DNA of 64,000 nt from Diadema setosum (taxonomy: Eukaryota; Echinodermata; Echinoidea; Diadematoida; Diadematidae). The stretch covers positions 35,350,385 through 35,414,384 of the forward strand of contig CM067075.1 in NCBI GenBank assembly GCA_033980235.1, read 5' to 3'. Under the pieces are notes generated by a model. The model had not been told where the DNA came from, searched no databases, and was given only the letters and a program-made list of their open reading frames with translations. Both the position numbers and the translations under genes were made by a program. This document shows positions 9,595 to 21,548 of this stretch, piece by piece; position 1 is the first letter of the stretch; each line of letters opens with the position of its first letter.

Positions 9595-9815
9595 TAGAAT
9601 AACAACGATATTTTAGTTATTGTGTGAATTTGTAAAAAAGTCAATTTTATATTCCGTGCCATTGCTCCTTACGCGTAGATAGCAAAGCTGTGTAAATATT
9701 TCGTAGTCTGGGGATTTTTATGTTTGTTTGTGTACAGTTACTATGAATTGATTATGTCAATGATAATGTGCAATGTTTGAAAATAAAGGCTTCGATCCAG
9801 TAATTATAGCTAATC
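9595..9815 (+). other. integrin alpha 3' UTR with AATAAA signal
   Basis: AT-rich sequence after the stop. AATAAA lies at 9782-9787, so cleavage is expected about 15-25 nt later. The exact site is inferred. Confidence 0.65.
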
Positions 9816-10108
9816 ACATGATTACCATACCCTTCATTTTCAACTCTCGATAAAGATAACTTCATAATGCTATATTCCGCTCTGTTTTCCAATATCGTTT
9901 GAAAAGTTTTGATAACGATGGGTCATGTTGGTACTATCAAGTCTGTCGTATTTTATACAATTCATAATTACATGTTATTTTGTTTAGTTTTATTATTTGT
10001 TGTAGTCAATCTGAATCGTAAAGACAAAAACTTATTTTTGCATATATGAGCTCGAGTTGTATACCACGTGAAATCTGATGGTGTGATATCATACCAATGT
10101 ATATCCAT

Positions 10109-10251
10109 GTGTACACTTAGCCTTTTGTCAAGGCCCTCTCGCTGTATGGTGTAGCGAGCCTAGCCGAGTGGGTTCTCGGATGGACTCGCTTCGCTCGTCC
10201 GTTCGCATGTCCGTTACAGCGAGAGGGCCTTGACAAAAGTCTAGTGTACAC
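10109..10251. repeat. short inverted-repeat (hairpin) element
   Basis: Arms at 10109-10146 and 10215-10251 include a perfect 24-bp match (TTTTGTCAAGGCC... against its complement). Imperfect outer ends begin and end with GTGTACAC. The ~68-bp loop is GC-rich and contains CGAGCC and GCTCGTCC. It is probably a small non-autonomous DNA transposon. Confidence 0.75.
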
Positions 10252-10846
10252 TCGAAATAGAGTAATATTGAGTGGAAATGTTTCAAAATTACACACGTTG
10301 AATTTTTACATCATACTTTACGACATTCCAGGCTTAAATGCAACATTTTGTTGCTGTTTATAGATAGACTCATAGATACCATTGTTATCAATTTTTTCAT
10401 TACCATTTTGACGATGATAATGATGATCAATTTCATCTGTATCACCATCATGGTCATCACTCTTTTAATTACCATTTATTCAATGCTTTACATAATAATT
10501 TGTGAGAAATTTAATTTTCAAGTCACATTGTATCAGTACAAACAGTGGTTGCATGCACCTTACCGTCAGAAGGTAAAAAGAATGTTATGAAGTCCTGCCA
10601 ACGCTTTAAATCTATTTAATGTTCCTAATTAGACCAGACCGTATCTTAGTTTAAATCTCACCCCTTGGTTCTCATGTGAATTGCAGGTTTCATGTGGCTC
10701 ATTGTATGTTTGTTGTAGCTTGGCTTCAATGACGTTTCTGGTTTTGTTTTGTTTTGTTTTGTTTCTGTTTTTGTGTTTTGTTTTGTTTGATTGATCGATT
10801 GTTTGTTGTTTTTTATTTTTTGTTTTGTTTTGTTTGTTTTGTTTTG

Positions 10847-10954
10847 TTAGTTGGCTCTCTGTCCAAGAACTGTTGTATTGTGACGTTATTATATTGCGAC
10901 TTAGTTGGCTCTCTGTCCAAGAACTGTTGTATTGTGACGTTATTACATTGCGAC
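10847..10954 (+). repeat. two-copy 54-bp tandem duplication
   Basis: Copies at 10847-10900 and 10901-10954 differ at one base (ATTATATTG versus ATTACATTG). They follow a TTTTG-rich tract. Confidence 0.95.
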
Positions 10955-11514
10955 AGAGGATAAAGTGATGAAGTGATGATAATCATTTTTTGGTGTCAGA
11001 TTTTAATCCGGGTGTGCCTGGCTTTTTGTTGTATATAGTGATGGAGGCATGTCTACTTGTAGCAGAATCGAATAAAAAAAAAAAGAATGTTTTGCTTCCT
11101 GTAGATACTTTATCACTCCATGACCATCAATTTCAAATAGGCTTAACGGAGTGTGAAATAAACTGACATTAGTGTGTGAGTCAGTCTCATATTCACGTCA
11201 GAAGGACTAAACATATTTGAAAATAATATTATGTATATATAAGCTGCGGATTTGCTGACTGGTATCAAATTGATAAGCCGCTGATGAATTGACATGGAAA
11301 GATGATAATATCAAACTAAATTGAAATTGAACGAGGCAATTTCCGACAATAAATTTACTGCACTGCACCGGTGGGGGCGCTCTATATCTTTCCATCTCGG
11401 GGCTCTGTTTATACATCTCTACATACGGCACTGACGATGTACATGTATAAACACAACAGTATAGAGACTCTATAAATCATAATGAGGTATAAATGAGAAC
11501 ATGATTTCAGATAA

Positions 11515-11533
11515 TGACGTCATACTGACGTCA
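11515..11533. promoter_or_regulatory. pair of perfect CRE palindromes
   Basis: TGACGTCA occurs at 11515-11522 and again at 11526-11533, 11 bp apart centre to centre. A TATAAAT lies about 45 bp upstream (near 11471). CREB/ATF proteins bind this palindrome. No linked exon was recognised. Confidence 0.5.
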
Positions 11534-11673
11534 CAGTTGACTGATCACAATGATACATTAGATCTGTCCTCCTTAGGGCATGATACGTACAGTGTATAAG
11601 TTTGAAATTGCACAAGGTTTGAGGAGAAAGAAATAAAGAAGAAGAAAAAAAAAAGAATCGGTACAGAAACAGA

Positions 11674-11703
11674 AGGTGATCCGAGAGGATATTCGGATCA
11701 CCT
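11674..11703. repeat. perfect 11-bp inverted repeat
   Basis: AGGTGATCCGA (11674-11684) pairs with TCGGATCACCT (11693-11703) around an 8-nt loop. Confidence 0.8.
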
Positions 11704-12244
11704 AATGATACTTATTACGGCACTAATACTAGTAGGGTCGGCTCTTGCTTGCTGATGCCTCGTTTTAGTGTTTTTGAATTTTCTGCTGCTTGTGATGTGT
11801 CAGCTCCCACTCTAACATGTATACCGTCGAAATGGGCCGGGGAACTCTACATCAAGAAAAGCGGGATGAAGGGGAAAAAGAGAAAATGTCATAAGGATGG
11901 GGAGTGAGGGATAGATTGATAGATAGAAAGATGGAGAGAGAGCGAGACAGACAGACAGACAGACAGACTCAGAGAGAAAGACTATTAGCTAGAGAAGAAG
12001 AAGAAAAAAACAAGAAAACGAAATTTACAGTGTTTAGGATATCCAAACGGAAGAGATAAGTGTTCGAATACTCGCGTCTTGCGATAGCTATATTTAGGGA
12101 ACTTCAAGAAGGCATAAGAAAGCGACGAACTACACCTTGTAGATAGTATTATAGAAACTAAGGCAACAATCAATACGAGAAGGTAGAGAGAAAGGGGAGA
12201 ATTAAATTAAAATGATATGGATATTTTACATGTATGCTTGCAGG

Positions 12245-12245
<1 letters not shown>

Positions 12246-12312
<67 letters not shown>

Positions 12313-12348
12313 TGTGTGTGTATGTGTGTGGGTATGTGTGTGTGTGTT
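12246..12348. repeat. (TA)n-(TG)n microsatellite
   Basis: About 28 TA units run from 12246 to about 12302, followed by interrupted TG units. Open frames here on both strands are low-complexity artefacts. Confidence 0.95.
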
Positions 12349-15300
12349 CATGTGCAATGCTATACATTTTTGTGCTCGTAAATTGATTACAAGAGTCTCA
12401 TTTATATTTTTGTGTGTATAATACAGGCGCATTGAGAATGATTCCGCTTCTTCGATATCAATAAGTATTTTCAAAGTAAAAAAAAAGACATCGTAAAATT
12501 ATTCCGTTCTTGTATATTTATGTGCTCATTGACGTTTGAGGGATAAAGAGGATAAAGGACAAGTCGGCATGAGTTAACACGATTACAAAGCACGATTTTT
12601 TTTGTACATACTGTTTATTAACATGAATATTTATATATGACAAGCATCTTCCATGCCATTATACAGGTTGACATAATAATGTGCCGTTCACAAAGGCAAG
12701 GGGGTGGTGTTTACTATAAACGGGGACAAACTGATTGACATTAATCCTTTCTTATTTGATTTACTGTTACACGTAGGCCTATCAATACTACGAAAATGTA
12801 CTTAGGCAACGAATTAATACTTATACGAACATGTACATAATAATAATAGCGAGTCAAATATACACTATATATCTCATCCGTTAACATTGTCCCCTATGCA
12901 TGCTAAGACACAGAGAAAAGATCTGTAAAACTCGTTTTCTAGGAGATTCTCATAATTATCTCCATATTCAGGTTCCCATTTGGGTTGATTCCCTCAAACC
13001 GACGATAATGATATTAATGAAATTTAATATCTAAGGAGAATGTCAGCTGTTCTAAATTCAATATCTGTACAAATGAGACAAACAAAACACAAAAGAAACG
13101 TCAAAAGATGAACTCTAAAGGCCTAATTCGATTTGTTCAATACAGTATAATTATTGTTTTAACAGTCAGCAAATATGCCTATGTTGGTTAACCAACTAAT
13201 ATCAGATTCTGTATTTTTTAGGTCTCATTGCTATACTGGCGAGAAACTCTTTCAAAATCATTAGGCGCAACACTGAAATAGATTTCGATAAGAGAGCAGC
13301 ATATCCTGGTTTCGATCGAAACATCGAACGAGTGATTGTATCAATGGTTCTTTGTAGATGTACGTGGGAAACATGTCAATAGACAGAGTCTCAATATAGC
13401 AAGCATTTCGTTATACTTTGACTAGTGTCAACGACCTTTCAAAGGAGCTGTCACAAACTGGTACAATGCTCTTGACACTGATTCAACAGCTGCCTATCAT
13501 GATGAGCCATGTTTGTCTCTTTTTTTCGGGGGGGGGGGGGGAGGGGTTAAGTTCATTTTCCTTCCATAAGTGAAGACCTATGAAGAGATAAGTTGGGGGG
13601 GGGGGGGGGGTCCTAAACTATTTTCCTGTAGGACCGTGTGTTTATTTAATTTGCTAATGCGTCTCCTGTCTGTGTTTTATTAGTGTAAAGTTCATTTCAC
13701 AGGAATTATATTAGTCACTTTTTTTTTACATATTCCACGCAACTGTGGTAATCATGCATCACAGCCAGGAACCTCAGCTTTCCCGCATTGCATATTCATA
13801 AAGAAAAAAAGAATCATAATTGTTTAAAGATGCATGTTTTTTAGCACTGCTTATTAGTCATAGTCCTGCAGGTTTGATCAAGCTAACAAATGTTTTTATT
13901 CAACATAGATACATTTTAGATACATATTATGCATAATTATAATTTACCAAGGGATCCACGTCTACATAAGCTGTTACGCTTTTTAGTGGATCACTCTTAT
14001 CCATCGATTTATTTACGAGTTAATCTCATTTCTGCAAAGCATGTTTGTTCTATACTCATTCGCATCACATGCATCTAGTACTATTCTTTATAGTGTGTAT
14101 ATTTGTTTACTTTTTGTTTGCATACTTTGTATTAAATCGCCTTTTGTTCGATGGATAAAGAAATTGAATTGAACCGTGTACCTATAGTGGTAATGTACGT
14201 ACATGTTACTCTTACTAGAGATTGTGGAAATTAATCACTTTAGTTTGTATAGACACGGGATAGATACTGTGATACAGCCTGATACACGACACTGCTCTCA
14301 CGACGTTGATTTGCTTTAATACATTCGAAATTTCACTTAACACATTGACAATTTATAGTGTATGAATACCTATAAAATTGAGTTCAAAGTTGATCGTATT
14401 ATAACTGTATGCATGCTTATTGCACCTATAAATATTGCTGAAGAATTACAACGTCCTATAAAGTAGCAAACGCCATAAAATCAACCAAGGGACAGATCAA
14501 AACTGTTCTTTTCTATAAATTAATTCAGAAATAAGCTGTAGAAATGTATATAAACATTCTGAGCAGACTAGAAGATGTAGACGTCATAATTTCTGGTCTT
14601 GGTCTGTTAAGACACAGACAAACCAATTTGAAATTCACAGTATCCTTGAATGGTTGGTATAAAAATAAATGTTTTGTTTCAGGATTTTTTTTTTACAGCA
14701 AATAAAATTCATAACAGATACAAAGAGTTCCAATGAAAATAAATTTCAGATCATGTTTCAATCATTATTATCAACAGGAGAACTATGCAATGAGAAGAAA
14801 TAATAACTCGCCGCATGTAAATTCCGATGATATTCATAATATTCTGTACAATCAAGTCCCAAAATGTGTGTAAAATATGTTACATTCGTCAAATCCTAAC
14901 CGCTCCTTCACAATGATCCTTTTTTTACTTCAAAAAACAAAACAAAACAAAACAAAACACAAAAACAAACAAAACTAAACTAATCAAAACAAATCATAAA
15001 CGCCATTCAAGCAAAGCAAACCTATATTCCATTATCAGCGACATCCTTAGTAGTAGGTAATGTGTAACTATTTCATAATTCGCTATTAATCATCTTTAAG
15101 TTAAGAGCAATAATTTCATTAAAAAAAACAAGTTATATGAAGAACAAGAAATGGTATACAGCAACAACAGAAACGACTTGGTTTGTGCTCAACGACTATA
15201 ATATTGTGTGTGACATAATATCACTTTCACGTAGGCCTACCAATAGTTACGTACGCCTTCACTCCTAGATGCATAAAATAACAATTGACAATCAAACCTA

Positions 15301-15474
15301 ACACGAGGTGTAAATAGGCCGTGTGAAACAGTGTTCAGCCGCTCAGTGCTGCTCAGCGTCGAGGTGTGAGGGATCAGGGTTGGACCACTTCTGTGGGTTG
15401 GAAAGGTACAATTCGGTGTAGACTATAAAGCATATTCTGATAGAGGGCGCTCGTAATCAATGTGCTTTGATCAA

Positions 15475-15640
15475 TGTGTGTGTGTGTGTGTGTGTGTGAG
15501 TCAGGAGTGCTGGCAAAGAATAATCAGAGGTGAGGAAGAAGAAGAAAGAAGAAGAGAAGGAGAGGAAGAAGATGGATGGATGGATGGATGGATGGATGGA
15601 TGGATTTATTGATGGATGGATGGATGGATTGACTGAATAT
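15475..15640. repeat. (GT)n, GAAGAA and (GATG)n microsatellites
   Basis: GT repeats at 15475-15498, a GAAGAA/GGA tract at about 15535-15570, and GATG tetramers at about 15571-15640. Confidence 0.95.
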
Positions 15641-17469
15641 ACTGACAGACTGAAATATTCTATTCCCATTATTTTCTGTTTTATTCGAGTGATAAAGTGC
15701 ATGCAGAATATAATCAACAGAGCAAAAATACGACCCATTACAAAATGGAGAGAACAAAATAATCGTCATGCGTGTATGGCATTCTGTTTTACTTGTAATA
15801 CACATAATATAATATTGTCAGCAAAAAGTGTGTCCATTATGACAAAATTGGTGGAAACTGATAGATAAATATTGCTCGTGCACTGTCACTTTTATTCCTA
15901 ATGCACAATAATGAACAAATTCTTCATTCCCCGTAGGACCTTTAAGATGAGAAACTTTACATTTCCAACTGACTTACCAGACAAGAATGAGACACAGGAT
16001 ACAACTGGAAGAAAATCCACAAAGCAAAACATTAATCACACAAACACTACAAGGTGTGGTGCTTGTAAGAAAAAGTTTATTCCATCTTATTTTATTTCAT
16101 CTATTATGAAAGTATTAATGAAAAGAACATCCTGGAATATTCCCCGAATTTTGCAAACATACATTTTGATTTTTTTTTTCATTTGCAACATGATTATTAT
16201 GACAAAATATATCATAGCATTTACAGTTCAGCACACGATTACAATGATATATTATGATTAGATTACAAAAGACACAAAGTGTAATTCCCTTGTTTCAAAG
16301 TAAATGAAATTATGTAATCTTACTAGTAATCCTACATGTGTGTCTGTTCTTTGTTTCTCTGTCTTTCTAGTGGGCTTCCAGAATTTTTCCTTGCTTTCAA
16401 TTGATGTTTTTCTTCTGAGGGCCCCACATCCTACAAGCTTTGTCTTTTTAGTGGGTCCCTCCATTTTTCGAATTTTGCATAAATTTATTGTTTATTTACT
16501 TCTAATCACTTGAGTTTTTTGACAATGTATAATTATTGTTAGGTGGTGCTACAATCATTGTACATTCTTTTCATCCTATACATATTTTTGTTATGTAACA
16601 TCCCAACCCCTGAGCCCCCCCCCCAAAAAAAAACACGTCCCCGCAATTGATGAATGAATAGCTCTATACAAAAGCAATGATAATGGTGATAATGATTAAA
16701 CAACCAGACCCAGCATATGTATATATATATATATATAATATATGGTTAGCTTCCGTGTAATACTTATAATGGTTTCTATATCTGTATTTTTAAATAATCA
16801 TTTGTATTTATTCATTTCCGTAGTCAAGTTTTAAAAAGGAGAGTAATACAAAGAGCAGAGTAAAAAAGCAAAGGAATCTCGAGATATAGTGCAGAGACGG
16901 TAAGCCTACAAAAGAGAACTAATTTACATTAATTTGGAGGAACTGATCATTAATAGCTCTATCAACAAGGATATTCTGCTGTTCTCGAGAGACTGATCAG
17001 AGAGTATAGATAGATACAACAAAACATCCATAATATGGGTAATTAACTTAATAAAAATACTTGCATAGAAAAATGACTCATAAAATTCAGTATGAGATAT
17101 CTTAGATGGGGGATTGCAAGAATCAAGAAAAAATCAACTCATTTAGACAGACAATATCTTACATCAAACACATTCAGTTTATTATACCCCTTGCGATATA
17201 CCTATATGATTGCAGTAGTCTCACACTTTACTGGCATCTCCTTGGTGCTGTTGTAACCTGTGTGTGCATTTAATAGCCCGGGATCTAACCCATTGTTCGT
17301 TCTTTTTTTTTCTCTCTCTCTCTCTCTGAAAAGTTTGTACAATATGAGTTTTCTGAAATCACGAAATTCATCTTATTTCCCACACCCGTCTCGCTCGCTT
17401 GCCAGAGATCTCAGCCGCGGTTTTGCTATTCATGGTCTAGCGTGACTCACGCGTCTAAGAACCCAAAAA

Positions 17470-17560
17470 GGATTCCCTCGGAGTCACGTGACTAAAGTTT
17501 ACATTCATTGGATTCGGCCATCTTGGATAGGTGCGGAAGTGATATCGCGACGGAGGAGGC
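17470..17560 (+). promoter_or_regulatory. TATA-less CpG-type promoter
   Basis: GC content rises sharply after kilobases of AT-rich DNA. Clustered motifs are GTCACGTGAC (E-box, 17483-17492), an inverted CCAAT core ATTGG (17507-17511), GGCCATCTTGG (YY1-like, 17516-17526), GCGGAAGTG (ETS-like, 17533-17541) and TCGCGA (17545-17550). There is no TATA box. This motif set is typical of broadly active promoters. Direction is taken as + because a plausible donor follows at 17996; a bidirectional promoter cannot be excluded. Confidence 0.6.
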
Positions 17561-17996
17561 AAGGGGAGCCTAGTGTCTACGAAAGATCGAGACGAGTTGC
17601 GAGCGCAGCGAGCGAGCGTCTATTCGGTCAACCGCGCGATCCCGCATCAGTAACGGGCCGGTGACACTGTATGAACGAGAACATTTTCACGGAATTATCC
17701 TCTTCTTGTCTGTGATTACGGTCGGAAATTGAGCGTGGTAATTGTGAGCTTGAATCCTGCTACAAGCAAGGAGATCCATGTCTGTGTTTGGATTTAGGAA
17801 CTTGTTTTAGGTCTATTAATATACTGCACCCTCCGTCTCGTTTTTACCTGCATTCTTGTTGGTTTACCACGGCCACAGCGGCCGCGAAGCTATCGCCAGT
17901 GAAGTGCTGCTGACGGTCGGGCTCCCATTAGCGGTTTACGTTACCTGTCGCTCCGAAGTTGATTACAACCAGTTGATCAACAGACCGACACTCCAG
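17551..17996 (+). other. probable non-coding first exon (5' UTR)
   Basis: CpG-rich transcribed-looking sequence running from the promoter to a splice donor CTCCAG|GTTTGT (exon end 17996). It has no long open frame and at least two short upstream ORFs (ATG near 17670, 13 codons; ATG near 17777, 10 codons). The next exon I can support on the same strand is at 54665. The start site and the link to that exon are inferred. Confidence 0.45.
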
Positions 17997-18922
17997 GTTT
18001 GTCTACTAACCTTTTTGTAGTAGCCACGGATTTTGAGTGAATAGTCTATTGCATATTATTACTACATTGGCTAGCCAGCAGATTTAGAGTTTGACAAGTG
18101 GTAGAGGCCTATAGAACCACCCTACTATTTCTAATTTTATTGTACTTTTGACGTAGCGTTGGATTTGTCTCGAAGTGGCTTCTCTACTGTAGTATAGTGT
18201 AGACCTCTAAGACTCTAGAGACACAAGACATACATCTAGCATAGGGACCATTCCATTCAGGGTCTATTGATGAGGCATTAATACACAACAGTTCAAACAA
18301 TATAGGGCCCTATGTGACATGTCTACATTGCTAAATATAAGTTTGGCATGCCTATCAATTTACTGAACTCTCTAGACAAGTAACAAGGAATAAAACTCTG
18401 CGATACAGTTCTGAACTGTAGATACAATATCCTGCTCATTATTCTGTAATATGTAATGATCTGTCTGACCTCGTCTGTGAATTTTTTTTTTTTTCACTGA
18501 TAGAACGAAACAACCACTGCCTGACTCTGAGGGAGAGAAATAAAAAGATTGTAGAAATAGCATTGATAGGCTAATAGTTAGGCCTACCACTAGCCAGGTA
18601 GTGGTATTCTAGATGGATGTACAGGTGTAGAACATTCCAACTAGTATCATGCTTAGTGTCTAGAGGGAAATTGGGGCACACAGCGAGATTGTCTGGAAGA
18701 TAGTGAGAAATATGTAAAACAGAATTCTATCAAATTGCTTAGTTATGGAGCTTCACTGCCACAAAATATAAAGAAAAGGAAAATGGAATGTTCTACATTG
18801 TGCAATGTGATAAAATTGAAAAAAAAATCTTTAAAGAGGTAATTTCTGCGCATGTAATTTGTGCGTTTACTTTGCATGGGTGTGATTGATTGTGTGATTG
18901 TGAAGTTTTTCACATTCTATTC

Positions 18923-19032
18923 TCAACCCATTGAGGATGGACTGACTTTGCTACAACACACATTTCCCATACAGTTATACGTCGGACCTGCCCGAGCTGT
19001 AATATACTCGGTACCCGTCCTCAGCGGGTTAA
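18923..19032. mobile_element. short piggyBac-like palindromic MITE
   Basis: Left end CAACCCATTGAGGATGG and right end CCGTCCTCAGCGGGTTAA are complementary with few mismatches. The right flank is TTAA; the left flank is TCAA, a likely decayed TTAA. Related AACCCATTGA fragments occur near 41729. Confidence 0.55.
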
Positions 19033-20324
19033 ACCTAGCTGCTCTTGCTGGATATACGATATTTTTTTGTCAAGTCAACCCTGTTGTCACTCTGTGTTTC
19101 TTTCAGTTTTATTAAGTGACATGAACATTTATAGAATACTTTAATTGTTCATACCCATTATGGTGACAATGACATCAGAGTGAATCAGTACCCCATTGCC
19201 CCACTCCAACATCCTGGCACATACTGCATGAGGGAGAAACATGTTGTCTACGGGCAACACAGCTGTTTATAGAGCCAGAAGCAAATCACAATAATTGCAG
19301 TTGTCATGACAATACCTGGAATCCTCCAGGCTACCTCCAGGTATCACTCAGCTGCATTTTTCCCCTCTACATTTTACAATAATTGTGCACAAACGATTGT
19401 GTGACATGGAAGGTACATTGTATATGAAGTTTTTCTTGAAAAAATGTGTGAAATACGGACTATTTTCCCATGATCTGCTTTCGTACATTGTAGATTGTCG
19501 CACTTTCCCCTGTTTGCAACTACATAGGGCCTACTGTACATTGTATGTTCTTTGTTTTAAGACTGCCTTTGACTACACTGATGATACACACATTACCTAT
19601 GACTCATGGCATGAGACATTGGCAGCCGCTGCTGTGCTGTGAAATGCTGCTCGTGTCTAGCCCTGTTTTTACCATCAATCTGTCCCTTATGCTACCTTGC
19701 CAAGTAGAATAGAATTGTTACACTGTGTAGACATACAGTACATTTGTACATAGTGTTCAGAAGTATTATTGTGTTAGTGTTTTCCCTTGCCAATCAAATT
19801 AACTTGAAGGTGAAATGGAAGAACAAGACACACCAGCAACATGTCCTTTACGTTTAGAACTGTTATCTTTTTACAGATGTATTTGACGTGGGCATGATAT
19901 TGATAGAGTTTGCAAGAGGGAGTTGCAATATAAATAAAACCTTGCGAAAGATAACACAAACTCTGTGTACAATGTCAGGTCTTCAAGAACAGCTCTATCA
20001 AAGAGAGTAGGCCCTATCCATATGGGATGGACAGGTACGCTGTACATGGTTCATGTTGACAAACATGAGACTGTATCCATACCCAAACACTGTCAGATGA
20101 CAACAGGAGTACAATTGGCAATAAATGTACAGCCTGTACTCATACTCATACATATGTATCAACCAGAAATTCACTAAATATACAAAGCAGGCCTACAATA
20201 TACAAATTTGTAGCTCCTGTAGCCAACACACTAGACACTGCTGGCTATACTGTACATTGTAGCTTTTAAGTTTGAGTTTCACAGGTATGTGTATTCCTTT
20301 CCATTACACATGCACAGTGTAGAT

Positions 20325-20400
20325 ATAAAAAAAAAAAAAAAAAATCATGTAAATGCAAATCATAAGGGATTATCTGATGGATGCACATTTTTTTTTTTCT
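20325..20400. repeat. poly(A) and poly(T) tracts
   Basis: An A-tract at about 20327-20344 and a T-tract at about 20389-20399 lie 45 bp apart. Nothing else was recognised. Confidence 0.8.
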
Positions 20401-21282
20401 TTTTGCTTGTAAGACATCTTCAAATTTGTGCTACCACCTTCCAGCACATAAAAATTTGTGAGTCAGTTGATGCTTTATCATTTTATATCAATTAGCCTCA
20501 CTGCCTGTCTTCCACCGTCAATGCTATTAAAGATCATTTTGCTTGCACTGGCAATTTTAGGCTACTGAATGTATTGCAACAATACACACAATACCTTTGA
20601 GCCTTCCTGATTGTTAAAATGACATTGTACTTAATGCTGAATACACACTCCTGGTAATGGCTTACTGGAACAGACAAGGTTGAGTACCATTGATAGCTTA
20701 AAACTACACTGTCTAGTATGGAAGCCAACCCATTTTTATATTATTCTAATGTGGGGGGTTAAGGAATTTGTATACCCAGATGGCATCAATAAAAGTCTTG
20801 CAATGAGAGCTGAGATCTGTCATGTATGATCCTCTGATGCCAGAAGCCACTGTGCTCAATGCTTTGTCCTCAACTGAGGGTCTTCTTGCCTGACCCAGAG
20901 TGACCTCTGTGGTGAAACAAGTGGTTGCATTCAGCTCAGAGTGGTGCTATGGAGGAAGATGTGGTCCAGGATCATCTGCTCTGTACCCACTCCTATTTCA
21001 TTATGTGTGCAGATGGTTGCAAAATCTCAAATATTGTACTTTGCCATGCTTGAAATGGTGCATTCTTTGGAGGAATCCAGACTTCTTTTTGTATTGTATT
21101 TTCCATTTCTAGTTAGTTTTGGTCTGCTGAAAGACCTGTAGTCTACCCCCATCCAGAGGATGATTGTGGTAACACATACAATGTATCTCCTTTTGGTATT
21201 TAATGCCCCTTACATGTACAGCAGCTGTACATGTATGTACAGTTGTAGGTACAGGTGATGTGTAAAAAGTACGGTTACAGCT

Positions 21283-21548
21283 CGTTATTCCGAAGGTTCG
21301 TTATTCCGAAGGCTCTTCAGTCCGAAGATTCTTTATTCCGAAGGTTCGTTTTTCCGAATTTCATTTTCGGATGAACAAATCTTCGGAATAACGAACCTTC
21401 GGAATAACGCCACAAATGTTCGGATTAACGAACCCTTTTTCATTTTCGGATTAACGAACCTCTAGGTATAGGGAATTTGCGTGTTTCGGATTAACGAACC
21501 TTCGGAATAACGAAACCTTTGGAATATCGAACCTTCGGAATAACGAAC
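21283..21548. repeat. TTCGGAATAACGAACC foldback array
   Basis: About five copies of a 16-mer like GTTATTCCGAAGGTTC on the left are followed by about seven copies of its complement (GAACCTTCGGAATAAC) on the right. The whole 266 bp can fold back on itself. Outer ends CAGCTCGTTATTCC and GGAATAACGAACAGC are also complementary. The same 16-mer recurs in the 320-bp repeats at 51.5-51.9 kb. Confidence 0.85.

Larger units (their letters stand above)
9816..17400. other. intergenic region, no supported genes
   Basis: Only repeats and short motifs were seen between the integrin poly(A) signal and the next promoter: a hairpin (10109-10251), a tandem duplication (10847-10954), G-runs (13525-13540, 13597-13610), an AACAAA-rich tract (about 14930-14990), and TA, GT and GATG microsatellites. 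Open frames here are short and low-complexity. Confidence 0.6.

Noticed and set aside
12170..12474. overlapping open frames on both strands
   Set aside because: Translations of TA and TG microsatellites (poly Ile-Tyr, Thr-His); low complexity.
15457..15868. open frames of 93-112 codons
   Set aside because: Driven by GATG, GAA and GT repeats; no domain resemblance.
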